Notes: generated by a model from the letters alone, not told the origin. A DNA stretch of 64,000 nt from Nocardioides bizhenqiangii (GCF_034661235.1 NZ_CP141059.1:3161501-3225500); one strand, 5' to 3'. Positions 16,177-25,235 are shown, counted from the first letter of the stretch. Made by a program: numbers and translations.

Positions 16177-16788
16177 TCACTCTCCGTCGCGCTCGAGCGG
16201 CCCGTGCGGCTCGGCCACGACGACGAGGTTGTGGCGGTACCCCCCCTGGTCCTGGTCGAAGGGGCCGGCGCAGGTGATCAGGACCAGCCGCCGCGGACCG
16301 GTGAAGGACAACGCCCGGCGCTCGACGGCCAGGTCCGTGCGCGGCACGAGGACCGACCGGCTGATCGTGTACGCCTGGCCCAGTCCGACCGACTCGAGCC
16401 GCACCACATCGCCCGGCACGGCGTCGAGCAGCTCGGCGATCGGGCCGACGCCGTCGGCCAAGGAGTCGACGTGGGCGGCGATGACGATCGCGCCGTACGG
16501 GTCTCCGAGCTTGGCACTGCCCTCCCACCACCCGGCCCGATGCACGGACTCCGGAAGGGCGAGCGCCCCGCCCGGCTCGGTCGCGACCGGGTCCACGGCG
16601 AGCACTGCCCCTCCCGGCAGCTCGAGCTGCACGGGAGGCTCTGCCACCACCTGCGAGCCAGCCGGCGGCGCCACCCGGGCCCGCGCCGTGCCGCCCGGCT
16701 CGTCCTCGACCACGGCCGGCGTCTCGGCAGAGCGGTCGCGCGACTCCGGAACGGCCGGCTGCGGGGCCTGCGCGCACGCCGCTGTCAC
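16177..16788 (-). CDS. Class F sortase-like transpeptidase, start disrupted
   Basis: A sortase domain with catalytic His in IVIAAHVDS, Cys in LVLITCAG and Arg in GGYRHNLVV. The first usable start in frame is GTG 16788, which gives 203 residues but begins inside a lipoprotein signal: the frame upstream (to about 16852) reads RLACAAATALVTAACAQ, a good signal with lipobox TAAC. An ATG at 16853 would supply the missing start if one base were added in the G5 run at 16827-16831. So either a frameshift or a sequence error truncates the export signal. Lies just after the DUF4397 gene. Confidence 0.8.
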   Translation of the reverse strand: MTAACAQAPQPAVPESRDRSAETPAVVEDEPGGTARARVAPPAGSQVVAEPPVQLELPGGAVLAVDPVATEPGGALALPESVHRAGWWEGSAKLGDPYGAIVIAAHVDSLADGVGPIAELLDAVPGDVVRLESVGLGQAYTISRSVLVPRTDLAVERRALSFTGPRRLVLITCAGPFDQDQGGYRHNLVVVAEPHGPLERDGE

Positions 16789-16858
16789 AAGAGCCGTCGC
16801 GGCAGCACAGGCCAGCCGGGACCACTGGGGGTTCGCCGGCGAGCGACGGGCATGAGAC

Positions 16859-17719
16859 TCACCGCAGAGCGTGGTTCCTCCTCGTGCGCATCACCACGGC
16901 GCCGACCGCCAGTCCCGCGCCGATGCCGAGCAGCAGGATGAGTACGCCGCTCGGACCTGCGTCATCGGCTGCCCGCTCCGGCGCGAGAGCCGGGTCGACC
17001 AGGCCCACCGATCCTGCGTCCACCGACTCCGGCGGCTCTCCTCCGGAGGTCTGCAGCGGGATCACCTGCACGATCGCGTCCATGCCGCCACCCTCAGGCT
17101 GGCCGATGGCGAACACCCTGTTGAGAGCCCCCGCCTCGACGGCCAGATCGATCGGCCCGAAGACCGGGGTGTCCTCGCCGGTGGCGACGATGTCCACTGA
17201 GTACGTCTGGGCGGGCACCTCCGCCGTCACGAACTCTCCGTTCGCGATGTTGGCGAACAGCACCTCCCCCGAGACCCGCACGTCGGCAGGGGGGACCACG
17301 GCGGTGTGCGCGACCGTGAGCCGGGCCTTGTCCGGGGCGATCGCGCTGACGTCGTTCGTGAAGACCGAGACCGTCGGATCGGCAGCGGCGTCGGCTGGTC
17401 GGTGCACCACGACGTCCGTGCTCGGGGCGTCCACACCGAAGGTGGACTCCGTCGACCACGACTCGGCCGTGAAGGCGACCGTGTGGTCACCCGGGGCCAG
17501 GCTCAACGGCCCGAGGACGGTCCGCGGGGCGACGCCGTTCTCGAGCGTCTCCCCGTCCAGGGTGACGTCGACCGGGTCGAGCACGCCGACGACGACGTAC
17601 ACCTTGGGACCGGGTTTCGCCAGTACGGCCGACGCATCAGCTGCGGCGTACCAGGTGATTCCCGAGAGGCAGAGTGCGAGCAGGAGCAGGACAGGGCGAT
17701 GGATTCGGGTGGCGACCAT
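16859..17719 (-). CDS. DUF4397-like surface protein with C-terminal anchor
   Basis: A 286-residue protein with an N-terminal signal (RPVLLLLALCLSGITWYAA), two beta-rich DUF4397-type segments (KVYVVVGVLDPVDVTLDG near residue 40; ARLTVAHTAVVPPADVRVSGEVLF near 130) and a C-terminal membrane helix SGVLILLLGIGAGLAVGAVV followed by RTRRNH. No LPxTG motif is seen before the helix. Pairing with a class F sortase recurs in actinobacteria and suggests a cell-surface role. The ATG at 17719 starts the signal peptide; longer frames add no domain. Confidence 0.75.
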   Translation of the reverse strand: MVATRIHRPVLLLLALCLSGITWYAAADASAVLAKPGPKVYVVVGVLDPVDVTLDGETLENGVAPRTVLGPLSLAPGDHTVAFTAESWSTESTFGVDAPSTDVVVHRPADAAADPTVSVFTNDVSAIAPDKARLTVAHTAVVPPADVRVSGEVLFANIANGEFVTAEVPAQTYSVDIVATGEDTPVFGPIDLAVEAGALNRVFAIGQPEGGGMDAIVQVIPLQTSGGEPPESVDAGSVGLVDPALAPERAADDAGPSGVLILLLGIGAGLAVGAVVMRTRRNHALR

Positions 17720-17952
17720 GAGGACCTCGAAGGAGGAGTGACACTGGAGCAGATCTCGGAACAGGCACCACTCGCCCGGAGAGCTGGCCCGCTTTGGCAC
17801 TCGTTCCCCACGCAACGAATCCCTCGACTGTAGACCCCCTCGCTCGTCGCCCGCCAGCGTAGGATCAGGAGCGGGCTGGCAGTCGCGAGGGCCGCGGTGG
17901 CGCGGAGGACTGTCGGGGGGAGCTCGCGGCGACGCGGGAGGAGGGCGCGCCG

Positions 17953-18735
17953 ATGACTGCCATGCGGAGCGGCCTGTCCGGCGCCGTACACCAACCTGCC
18001 AAGCACCGGGCGGCGAGTGCGGCTTCGAACGGCCCGTTCAGCCAGATACGCAGGGCTCACCTGCGCCATCGTTACAGGTCGTGGGCAATGCTCGTCGGGA
18101 TCGTCATCGGACTCATCCTGGTGGCCTCGTTCCTGTACTCCGCTCCCCCGAGCGACGACCCGAACGCTTCGACCTCCTCGACCGGCTCATCGGTCAGCAC
18201 CTCCACCGTCGACATCGGCGCCGACGGTGGCGTGCACGTCGTGACGGACCTCCACTTCGCCGCTCCCGTGGACCGGCTGACGCTGCGGGTCCCCGAGGGG
18301 TCGTGGTCGGGTGGTGAGTTCGATCCCGTGGTCGACGGGATCGAGCTCGACATCGCCGGGGACCAGATGGCACACGAGGAGACGCTGACGACGGGCGACC
18401 GGACCTCGGTGGCACTGCCGTCGGGCACTGTCGAGGTGCTCCTGGAATACGACGCCACCGGCACGTTCGTCGCCAGCACGCCGTCCACCGCCGGACGCGG
18501 CCTCGTCCTGCTCAATCCGCTGGAGGTGAAGGCGCGCGACTCGCTCTCGCAGGTCGAGGTGCTCGATGACCGGGTGCTCAACCTCGGCTGCGTCGGCACC
18601 GGTGAGCTGAGCGCCTGCGCCACGCGCGACGGGAGGACCTGGATCGCCACGCCGGTGGCCGACGCCGACCAGGTCATCGCCCAGGTCGACCTCCTCGGCG
18701 GCAGTCAGGACGCGGAGACCGACTCGAACCGGTAG
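17953..18735 (+). CDS. Membrane-anchored extracytoplasmic protein, unknown
   Basis: I do not recognise this 260-residue protein. A basic cytoplasmic N-terminus (IRRAHLRHRYRSW) leads to one membrane helix (about residues 45-63, MLVGIVIGLILVASFLY), a Ser/Thr-rich linker and a beta-rich outer domain of about 170 residues (DLHFAAPVDRLTLRVPEGS; LLEYDATGTFVAS). It resembles anchored proteins accompanying sortase loci but lies divergent to the DUF4397 gene across 233 bases. Confidence 0.6.
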   Translation: MTAMRSGLSGAVHQPAKHRAASAASNGPFSQIRRAHLRHRYRSWAMLVGIVIGLILVASFLYSAPPSDDPNASTSSTGSSVSTSTVDIGADGGVHVVTDLHFAAPVDRLTLRVPEGSWSGGEFDPVVDGIELDIAGDQMAHEETLTTGDRTSVALPSGTVEVLLEYDATGTFVASTPSTAGRGLVLLNPLEVKARDSLSQVEVLDDRVLNLGCVGTGELSACATRDGRTWIATPVADADQVIAQVDLLGGSQDAETDSNR

Positions 18736-18869
18736 TCGTCGATGTCGAACCGGCTGCTCGTCCACATCGTCTCGAGCGTAGGCGAGCGGCGGAACGGCAC
18801 GTCGCCGTCGGCGTCGAAGTAGTAGCTGATGGCGGTCGAGCACGACGGCTGGAAGAAGACCTGGTGCTC
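18705..18869 (-). pseudogene. C-terminal remnant of a flavin monooxygenase-like gene
   Basis: With no start codon, the minus strand from 18869 to the TGA at 18705 reads EHQVFFQPSCSTAISYYFD, then GDVPFRRSPTLETMWTSSRF and DIDDYRFESVSAS. The SYYFDxxGDVPF...TLETxWxSxRFDxDDYRF pattern looks like the end of flavin-containing monooxygenases acting on ketones or sulfides. An in-frame TGA lies just upstream, so the rest of the gene is gone. It sits directly behind the MMPL stop, suggesting a deletion there. Confidence 0.5.
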
Positions 18870-18875
18870 ATGTAG

Positions 18876-20999
18876 TCACCCGAAAGTTCCTCGTGCTCGC
18901 GGGGGATGACCTGCTGCCGGCGTCTCCACCAACGCAGGGTCCAGCTCCGGCAGCAGCCGATCCAGCCACCCTGGCAGCCACCAGTTCGCGTCGCCGAGAA
19001 GCTTCATGGTGGCCGGGACGAGCACCAGGCGTACGACGGTTGCGTCGAGGAAGATGGCCGTGGCCAGTCCCACTCCCATCATCTTCACGACCGGGTCACT
19101 GCCCAGGACGAAGCCCGAGAAGACCGCCACCATGATCAGCGCAGCCGCGGTGATGGTGCGGCCGGTGCCTGCGATCCCCTCGATGACCGCGCGGGTGTTG
19201 TCGCCGTGGCGGCGGTACTCCTCGCGCACCCGCGACAGCAGGAACACCTCGTAGTCCATGGAGAGCCCGAACAGGATCGCGAACATGAACAGCGGGATGA
19301 ACGACACGATCGGCACCGTCGACTCCACGCCGATGAGGTCGGCCGCCCAGCCCCACTGGAAGACCATGACGAGCACGCCGTACGCCGCGCCGACGCTCAG
19401 CAGGTTCAGCACGACCGCCTTCAGCGGCACCAGCACCGACCGGAACAGCAACGTGAGCAAGAAGAACGACAGCAGCAGCACAGCCGCCACGAAGCGCAGC
19501 ATCCGCTCCTGCACCCGGTCACCGAGGTCTGCGAAGGTCGCGGTCTGCCCGCCCACATGAGCGGTCGCAGAGGTGCCGTCGAGCACCGCCGGGAAGACTT
19601 CATTCCGTAGCCTCGCGACGGTCTCCTGAGTGGATTCGTCCTGTGGCGACGTGGTCGGCTGCGCCACCAGGGTCGCCACGCCTGCCGCGAGGTCAACGGT
19701 CGGTTCGCCGACCGACGTGATTCCCGGGTCGGCTGCCACTGCCCCGGCCAGCGGCGTGACGACGGACGCCTCCTTCGAGATGTCGACCGCGATCACCAGG
19801 GGCCCGTTGGCCCCGGGGCCGAAGCCCTCGGCGATGAGGTCGTAGGCCCGTCGTTCGGTCCTCGACTCGGGCTTGGTCCCGTCGTCGGGGAAGCCCAGGT
19901 TGAGCGCGAGAACCGGCGCGGCCAGGGCCAGCATGAGGACCGCTCCTCCGACGAGGTATGCCGTCGCGTTGCGGGTCACGTGAGCGCCCCACCGGTGCCA
20001 GCCGGTGCTCGGCCGGTGCGGCGTGCGCCGGCGTCCGTTGATCCGGTGCCCTGCCAGTCCGAGCAGCGCCGGCAGCAAGGTGACCGAAGCGAGCACCATG
20101 ACGAGCACCATCGCGGAGATGGCGACCCCACCACCGGTCACGAACGGGATCCCCGCGACGAGCAACCCGAGGATCGCCACGACGACCGTGCCGCCGGCGA
20201 AAATCACCGCCTGTCCTGCTGTTGCCAGGGCTCGGCCGGCCGCTTCGGCGACCGGCATCCCCAGGGCCAGGTGCTCGCGGTGCCGGGTGACCAGGAAGAG
20301 CGCATAGTCGATGCCGACGCCGAGCCCGACCATGGCCGCAAGCTGCGGTGCCCACGCCGGGATGTCGATCAGGTACGTCACCAGCTTCATCGAGGTGACG
20401 CCGATGATCAGACCGAACAGCGCCATCCCGATCGGCAGCCCCATCGCGACGAAGGAACCGAACGCGATCAGCAGGATGACCATCGCGACGACGATCCCAG
20501 CGACCTCGCCGAGCCCCGTGGGTGCCTCCTCGAAGGCGAAGAACAAGTCGCCTCCGGTTTCGATCGTCAGCGAGGACTCTTCACGCAGGTCGGCGACGAC
20601 GTCCTTGAGGTTCGCCAGGTCGGACTTCTCGAGGTGCTCGATCGCGGGGTACTGCACGCGGACGAGCGCGACGTCCCCGTCCGGCGAGACGCTGCTCGTC
20701 GTACCCAGCACGTGCGGGAGCCCCGCGAGAGCGGCCTCCACCGGTGCCAGCTGCGCCTCGGCGTCCTGAGCTTCGAGTACGACGTGGGCGGTGATCCCGC
20801 CCTCGTCGGCCTGCGTCTCGGCGAGCAGCTCCGCAGCGCGGTAGGAGTCGAGACCGGGCGCCTCGAAGCTCTCGTCGAGCTCGCGCCCGAAGGCACTGGA
20901 GGATGCGATGACGACGACCGCGAGCACGATCCACGCGCCGATGGCGACCCAAGGGCGGGTGGCGGCAGACCGACCGAGCCGGTAGAGGAGATGGGACAT
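18876..20999 (-). CDS. MMPL/RND family transporter
   Basis: A 707-residue membrane transporter with about 11-12 helices in two halves. Hallmarks are GLGVGIDYALFLVTRHREHL in the first half and FGLSMDYEVFLLSRVREEY in the second, each the proton-relay helix of MMPL proteins, with extracytoplasmic domains after the first helix of each half. Family members export lipids or hydrophobic compounds using proton motive force. ATG 20999 begins MSHLLYRLGRSAATRPW, the typical start; the open frame continues upstream without domain content. Divergent from a two-component system that may regulate it. Confidence 0.93.
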   Translation of the reverse strand: MSHLLYRLGRSAATRPWVAIGAWIVLAVVVIASSSAFGRELDESFEAPGLDSYRAAELLAETQADEGGITAHVVLEAQDAEAQLAPVEAALAGLPHVLGTTSSVSPDGDVALVRVQYPAIEHLEKSDLANLKDVVADLREESSLTIETGGDLFFAFEEAPTGLGEVAGIVVAMVILLIAFGSFVAMGLPIGMALFGLIIGVTSMKLVTYLIDIPAWAPQLAAMVGLGVGIDYALFLVTRHREHLALGMPVAEAAGRALATAGQAVIFAGGTVVVAILGLLVAGIPFVTGGGVAISAMVLVMVLASVTLLPALLGLAGHRINGRRRTPHRPSTGWHRWGAHVTRNATAYLVGGAVLMLALAAPVLALNLGFPDDGTKPESRTERRAYDLIAEGFGPGANGPLVIAVDISKEASVVTPLAGAVAADPGITSVGEPTVDLAAGVATLVAQPTTSPQDESTQETVARLRNEVFPAVLDGTSATAHVGGQTATFADLGDRVQERMLRFVAAVLLLSFFLLTLLFRSVLVPLKAVVLNLLSVGAAYGVLVMVFQWGWAADLIGVESTVPIVSFIPLFMFAILFGLSMDYEVFLLSRVREEYRRHGDNTRAVIEGIAGTGRTITAAALIMVAVFSGFVLGSDPVVKMMGVGLATAIFLDATVVRLVLVPATMKLLGDANWWLPGWLDRLLPELDPALVETPAAGHPPRARGTFG

Positions 21000-21067
21000 G
21001 CGTCCACGGTGGCCCGGCGGCGAGCGATCCACATCGGGCCAAGGAGTGGTGGGCTCCTCGGCCGAAA

Positions 21068-21106
21068 GTACGACGGGCGGCTCGTGCTTGTGCCCCGTAC
21101 GACGAG
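21068..21106. promoter_or_regulatory. Direct GTACGACGRG repeats, 29 bases apart
   Basis: GTACGACGGG (21068-21077) and GTACGACGAG (21097-21106) repeat in the gap between the divergent MMPL and kinase genes, about three helical turns apart. They could be sites for the LuxR regulator; GTACG words are common in such genomes, so support is modest. Confidence 0.3.
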
Positions 21107-21131
21107 GCTGGCCGCTCTCTAGGCTGGAGCG

Positions 21132-22262
21132 GTGGTAGCCGCCTTCGTCCGCTCGGTACTTGCCGAGCCCCGTGCCCCGGACCCGCCGGCGCGGGTGTGG
21201 CGGGACTGGGTCCTCGTCGGCGGCCTGCTGGTCACGGCCGTGGCCGAGGCGATCTTCCGCCCCGACGTGCCGTGGCGCCCCCTGGCCACCGTGGTCGCGC
21301 TCCTGGTGATCCCGGTCCTGCTCTGGCGACGGACCCATCCACTGCTGGCGACCGCGGTCGGCTGGGGCGGCGCGATGGTGCTGCACATCCCGACGATCCT
21401 CGACGGCGTCGGCGATGTGGGGCTGTACTCCATGGGCGGCATTGTGGTGCTGCCCTACGCGTTGTACCGCTGGGCTTCCGGACCCGAGGCGCTGCTCGGG
21501 ACGGCGATCGTCGCCGTGCCGGCGGGCCTTGGCTTCGCGGCCAGCGCGACCCTCGCGGACCTGATCGGCGGCACCACTCTGCTCGTCGCGGTGTTCGCGC
21601 TCGGGGCCGCGATGCGCTACCGCGCGGTTGCACGCCAGCGAGAGGTGCAGCAGGTGAGGACTCTCGAACGCGGTGAGCTCGCCCGCGAGCTGCACGACAC
21701 CGTCGCGCACCACGTGTCGGCCATCGCGGTCCAGGCGCAGGCAGGACGGGCCGTCGCAGCGGCGGATCCGGCTGCGGCGGTCGAGGCGCTGGCAGTGATC
21801 GAGGCAGAGGCCTCCCGGACGTTGCACGAGATGCGCACGATGGTCCGGGTGCTCCGCGATGGCGACGCGGCCGACTACGTGCCGCAGCGGGGCATCAGCG
21901 ATCTGGAAGAGCTGACCCGGTTGAGCCCCCTGGTGCAGGTGCACCGTGCCGGCGATCTCGCTGGCGTGCCGCAACCGGTGGAGGTGGCGGTGTACCGGAT
22001 CTGTCAGGAGTCGGTCACCAACGCGATCCGGCATGCGCGCAACGCCGCGACCGTCATCGTGGAGGTGAGGGGTGACGTCGGCGTCGTACGGTTGCGTGTG
22101 CATGACGACGGAGAACCAGCCCGCCTCTCGACCACCGCGGGCTATGGCCTGCTCGGGATGGCGGAGCGGGCCAAGCTGCTCGGCGGCACTTGTCAGGCCG
22201 GGCCGGACCCGGCCGGCGGCTGGACCGTCGAGGCGATCCTCCCGCGAGAGGTGCCGCGATGA
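21132..22262 (+). CDS. Two-component sensor histidine kinase
   Basis: A 376-residue kinase with four or five N-terminal membrane helices (about 25-150), the HisKA_3 phospho-His in ARELHDTVAHHVSAIAVQ near residue 195 and an HATPase domain with NAIRHARNA and GYGLLGMAERAKLLGG. No extracytoplasmic sensor domain. The GTG start has GGAG close upstream. Its TGA overlaps the ATG of the response regulator. Divergent from the MMPL transporter. Confidence 0.93.
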   Translation: MVAAFVRSVLAEPRAPDPPARVWRDWVLVGGLLVTAVAEAIFRPDVPWRPLATVVALLVIPVLLWRRTHPLLATAVGWGGAMVLHIPTILDGVGDVGLYSMGGIVVLPYALYRWASGPEALLGTAIVAVPAGLGFAASATLADLIGGTTLLVAVFALGAAMRYRAVARQREVQQVRTLERGELARELHDTVAHHVSAIAVQAQAGRAVAAADPAAAVEALAVIEAEASRTLHEMRTMVRVLRDGDAADYVPQRGISDLEELTRLSPLVQVHRAGDLAGVPQPVEVAVYRICQESVTNAIRHARNAATVIVEVRGDVGVVRLRVHDDGEPARLSTTAGYGLLGMAERAKLLGGTCQAGPDPAGGWTVEAILPREVPR

Positions 22263-22915
22263 CCATCCGGGTGGTGGTCGCAGACGACCAGGTCCTCGTC
22301 CGCACCGGCCTCACCATGATCCTCAACGCGCAGCCCGGGATCGAGGTCGTCGGCGAGGCAACGGACGGTCACCAGGCAGTGGCCGTGGCACGCGAGCTGC
22401 GTCCCGACGTCTGCCTCTTCGACATCCGGATGCCCGGCATCGACGGCGTCGAGGCCACCCGCCAGCTCGCCGGTCCAGGCGTCCAGGACCCCCTCGCCAT
22501 CGTGGTCATCACGACCTTCGATCTCGACGAGTACGTCCACGGCGCCCTCAAGGCCGGCGCCCGAGGCTTCCTCCTCAAGGACGCCGGGCCCGAGCTGCTG
22601 GTCCAGGCGATCCACGCGGCCGCCAGCGGCGACGCGCTCATCTCGCCCAACATCACCCGCCGCCTGCTCACCACGCTGGCCGGCCTGGAGCGAGCCTCCC
22701 CGCCGACCCAGCCGATCGAGCCCCTCACCGAACGCGAGGAGGAAGTGCTGCTCACCGTCGCCCGCGGCCGCACCAACGCCGAGATCGCCGAGGAACTGCA
22801 CATCACCCTGAGCACCGTGAAGACCCATGTCGCCGCGCTGATGAACAAGCTCGGCGCCCGCAACCGCGTCGAGGTCGCGATGTGGGCGTACGAGACCAGG
22901 CGCGTCAAGGACTAG
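22259..22915 (+). CDS. LuxR-type response regulator
   Basis: A 218-residue NarL-type regulator: receiver domain with ADDQVLVRTGL, phospho-Asp in LFDIRMPG near residue 54, Lys in GFLLKDAGPE near 105, and LuxR helix-turn-helix LTEREEEVLLTVARGRTNAEIAEELHI near 155-182. ATGA coupling to the kinase. Two direct GTACGACG-type repeats in the MMPL/kinase gap are possible binding sites. Confidence 0.94.
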   Translation: MTIRVVVADDQVLVRTGLTMILNAQPGIEVVGEATDGHQAVAVARELRPDVCLFDIRMPGIDGVEATRQLAGPGVQDPLAIVVITTFDLDEYVHGALKAGARGFLLKDAGPELLVQAIHAAASGDALISPNITRRLLTTLAGLERASPPTQPIEPLTEREEEVLLTVARGRTNAEIAEELHITLSTVKTHVAALMNKLGARNRVEVAMWAYETRRVKD

Positions 22916-23025
22916 GGCCGGCTGACCTTCGACGCGTCGACGCAGTACGCCTGCGAATCCACACATCGGCAAGTTCCGGACGGCGCTTCGCACGCGCCTA
23001 GTTCGCGGCGAAGTGAAGCGCCCGA

Positions 23026-23325
23026 TCATCGGCACCAGCGGGCGCTCGGCGGGTGACCGATGGGCGCGAGTTGGCTCTGATGCCTGGTCGGCCGCTCGAT
23101 GCTGGAAACCACATCGCAGGGCGCGGTCACCAAGATCGCGATGACCATCGCCCAGAACACGCCGAGCGATGGAACCGGTGAGGCGGCCACGAAGATGGCT
23201 AGAACAGCGAATACACCGTGCGCGATGTTGATGGACAGCGTCGCGAGGTAGCCGATCACGAAGCCCATCGCCAGAGAGGCGTATACCGCTCCTTGAGAGA
23301 GGCCGACGGCCAGTGTCTGATCCAT
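23026..23325 (-). pseudogene. Truncated branched-chain amino acid permease (LivH-like)
   Basis: The 99-residue frame begins MDQTLAVGLSQGAVYASLAM and continues LSINIAHGVFAVLAIFVA, the N-terminal two to three helices of LivH-type ABC permeases, which normally run to about 290 residues. After VTAPCDVVSSIERPTRHQSQ (compare the family ERLxxRPLR block) it degenerates and stops. GGAGG lies before the ATG, so it may still be translated. No other Liv genes are near: a decayed remnant. Confidence 0.65.
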
Positions 23326-23467
23326 GTGGTTCCTCCAGGAAGCGGGCGAGTGCGTCACACCCTGCCCTCGAAGGGCTGTCCTGAAGGATGGGTCGGTTCA
23401 TTCAGCGAACCGCAATATGAGGGCGCCGGGCGACTCCGGCCGGTGCACGCGCGGTTCAACAGCGGTG

Positions 23468-23498
23468 GGCCGCCCGCCCCTGTGCGAGGCGAGCGGCC
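23468..23498. terminator. Stem-loop between LivH remnant and hydrolase
   Basis: GGCCGCCCGCC and GGCGAGCGGCC pair over 11 positions with one mismatch around a 9-base loop. It lies 18 bases past the stop of the minus-strand hydrolase and has no T-run on that strand, so it is a possible GC-only terminator. Confidence 0.4.
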
Positions 23499-23516
23499 TT
23501 TGTGCGTGCTGGCGAT

Positions 23517-24326
23517 TCAGACGGCCTGACGACGGAGCCAGGCGAGGGTGTAGTCGGCGATTTCCCTCCACTTGCTGTCGAAGACCAGGGAGTGACCGCG
23601 ATCGGGGAAGACCTCGAGATCCGTCGTGGCGGGTGAGTTTCGGTACAGGCTGTGGGCTGCTTTCACTACCTTCAGCGGGACCGTGTGGTCCTTGCCGCCG
23701 GCGATCATCAGGAGAGGTCCGCGGTCAGCCTTCCGTGTGTCGACCGCGGCGGGCGAGACCTTCTTGAAGTTCGCGGTCGACGCCTCGAACAACGGGAGAC
23801 CCGGACCTGGGATTGTCCAGCGTTCGAACAACTCATCGGCCTCGTCCCTGGACAGGGCGTTGCCGAATCCGAACCGGAATTGGCGCTTGGTCAGAGCGAC
23901 CGCTCGGTGCTTGTTCCTAGGCCGCTTGAGGATGGGAAGGCCGGCCCTCACCTGCGCGAGCGGAACGGGCTTCACCCCCTTGATCTGGCCGGGGTCGATG
24001 GCGACGGCCGCTACCGCGCGGCCCTGCGCGAGGAGCTTCTGAGCGATCAGCCCACCGAAGGAGTGCCCGATGACGACCGGTGGGTTCGGGAGGCCGTCAA
24101 TGACCTGGGCGTAGTGGGCGGTGATCTCGTCGATACCACGACCGGCGAGGGCTCCCGGGTTCGCCCGTGTCAACTCGACGGAGCCCTCTTCACCTGGCCA
24201 GGCTGGCGCGATGGGTGCATACCCGGCCGCTTCGAAGAGTCCGAGCCACGGGTCCCACGCGTCGGAGTGGACCCAGAGACCATGGACGAAGACGACGGAG
24301 CGGGGAGCTGTTACTGGATTCATCAT
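23517..24326 (-). CDS. Alpha/beta hydrolase
   Basis: A 269-residue hydrolase with FVHGLWVHSDAWDPW, nucleophile elbow GHSFGG near residue 89, acid in GGKDHTVPL near 213 and His in DRGHSLVFD. Close to the non-haem chloroperoxidase/esterase-like enzymes found beside TetR regulators. Lies 14 bases after the secreted hydrolase, so it is probably in the same TetR-controlled operon. Confidence 0.88.
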   Translation of the reverse strand: MMNPVTAPRSVVFVHGLWVHSDAWDPWLGLFEAAGYAPIAPAWPGEEGSVELTRANPGALAGRGIDEITAHYAQVIDGLPNPPVVIGHSFGGLIAQKLLAQGRAVAAVAIDPGQIKGVKPVPLAQVRAGLPILKRPRNKHRAVALTKRQFRFGFGNALSRDEADELFERWTIPGPGLPLFEASTANFKKVSPAAVDTRKADRGPLLMIAGGKDHTVPLKVVKAAHSLYRNSPATTDLEVFPDRGHSLVFDSKWREIADYTLAWLRRQAV

Positions 24327-24340
24327 GATGCCTTTCGGGG

Positions 24341-25195
24341 TCAGCGGGTGACGCGTGCGGCGCGCTCGATGAGGCGGGTCACCGCGACTGGATGGGACAC
24401 GGGGGCTGCGTGCGAGGAGTCGACTTCGATGACGTGGGAACCTGCACGATCGGCCATGAATCGCTCAAGGTCCGGGGAGATGGCACGGTCCTTGGTGGCG
24501 ACTAGGTACCACGAGGGAATCGCGTCCCAGGCCGGTCGTGTCACTCGTCCGCCCAGGGCCGATGCCTCGATGGGTCGCTGAGTGGCCGCAAGCCGGGCGG
24601 CGACCCTCGCGGGAACATCGGCGGCGAACGCTGCGCGGAACCCCGCGCGGTCGAGATAGAGATCCAGCACGGTCGAGCCATCTAGGGCTGTCGTGGGGAC
24701 CGGGACGATCGGCAAGGCCGGAGCCGAGTGCTCAACCGGCCGGGCGGAGAGCTCCCCGATGCTCTCGTTTTCGTCAGGTGCGTAGGCGGCAATGTAGACA
24801 AGGGCCTTCACCTGGGGATTTCCCGTGGCGGCCTCAGTGATCACCGCACCGCCGTAGGAATGTCCGACAAGCACGATGGGGCCGGCGATGGTCGCCAGCA
24901 AGCCGCGCAATGCCGCAGCATCCGGCGCCAGGCCGCGCAGGGGGTTCGGAGCAGCGATGACCTCGTAGTCGTCGCGCATCAAGCCGCCGATCACTCGGTT
25001 CCAAGACGACGCGTCCGCCCAGGCGCCGTGCTCGAGGACGATTGTCGGCCGGACGGCGTCGCCGCTATCGAACACGGCGGAGGTGGCTGTTGGGGAGCTA
25101 TCTGGTTGCGGGAATGCACTCGCTTGGGTGAGCCCGATGGCCGTGAGTGCGAAGGCAGCAAGGGCGGTGGTGGCGAGTCGGCGGCCGATGGCCAT
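24341..25195 (-). CDS. Secreted alpha/beta hydrolase
   Basis: A 284-residue hydrolase with a Sec signal peptide (ALAAFALTAIGLTQASA, cleavage near residue 27). The domain carries VLEHGAWADASSWNRVI, elbow GHSYGG near residue 113, AAYAPDENESIGEL, and acid/His in ATKDRAISPDL and SSHAAPVSHP. This resembles salicylate-esterase-like or streptogramin-type hydrolases often found with TetR repressors. It is the first gene of the operon beside a clear double TetR operator. Confidence 0.88.
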   Translation of the reverse strand: MAIGRRLATTALAAFALTAIGLTQASAFPQPDSSPTATSAVFDSGDAVRPTIVLEHGAWADASSWNRVIGGLMRDDYEVIAAPNPLRGLAPDAAALRGLLATIAGPIVLVGHSYGGAVITEAATGNPQVKALVYIAAYAPDENESIGELSARPVEHSAPALPIVPVPTTALDGSTVLDLYLDRAGFRAAFAADVPARVAARLAATQRPIEASALGGRVTRPAWDAIPSWYLVATKDRAISPDLERFMADRAGSHVIEVDSSHAAPVSHPVAVTRLIERAARVTR

Positions 25196-25219
25196 AGGAT
25201 TCTCGTTTCAGTCAAGAGA

Positions 25220-25235
25220 CAGACAGTTCTGTCTG
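25220..25235. promoter_or_regulatory. TetR operator CAGACAG-TT-CTGTCTG
   Basis: A perfect 7-base inverted repeat, 25 bases upstream of the secreted hydrolase start, of the AGACAG/CTGTCT class bound by many TetR repressors. A second related site is present 51 bases away on the regulator side. Confidence 0.75.

Noticed and set aside
18876..22103. A 1075-codon frame giving the MMPL protein a long N-terminal domain
   Set aside because: The extra part lies antisense to the histidine kinase and has no protein character; the MMPL protein starts normally at 20999.
24311..24326. TCATCATGATG near 24320 as another copy of the TCATGA motif
   Set aside because: It is formed by tandem start codons of the hydrolase gene and lacks the AT-rich flank of the other copies.
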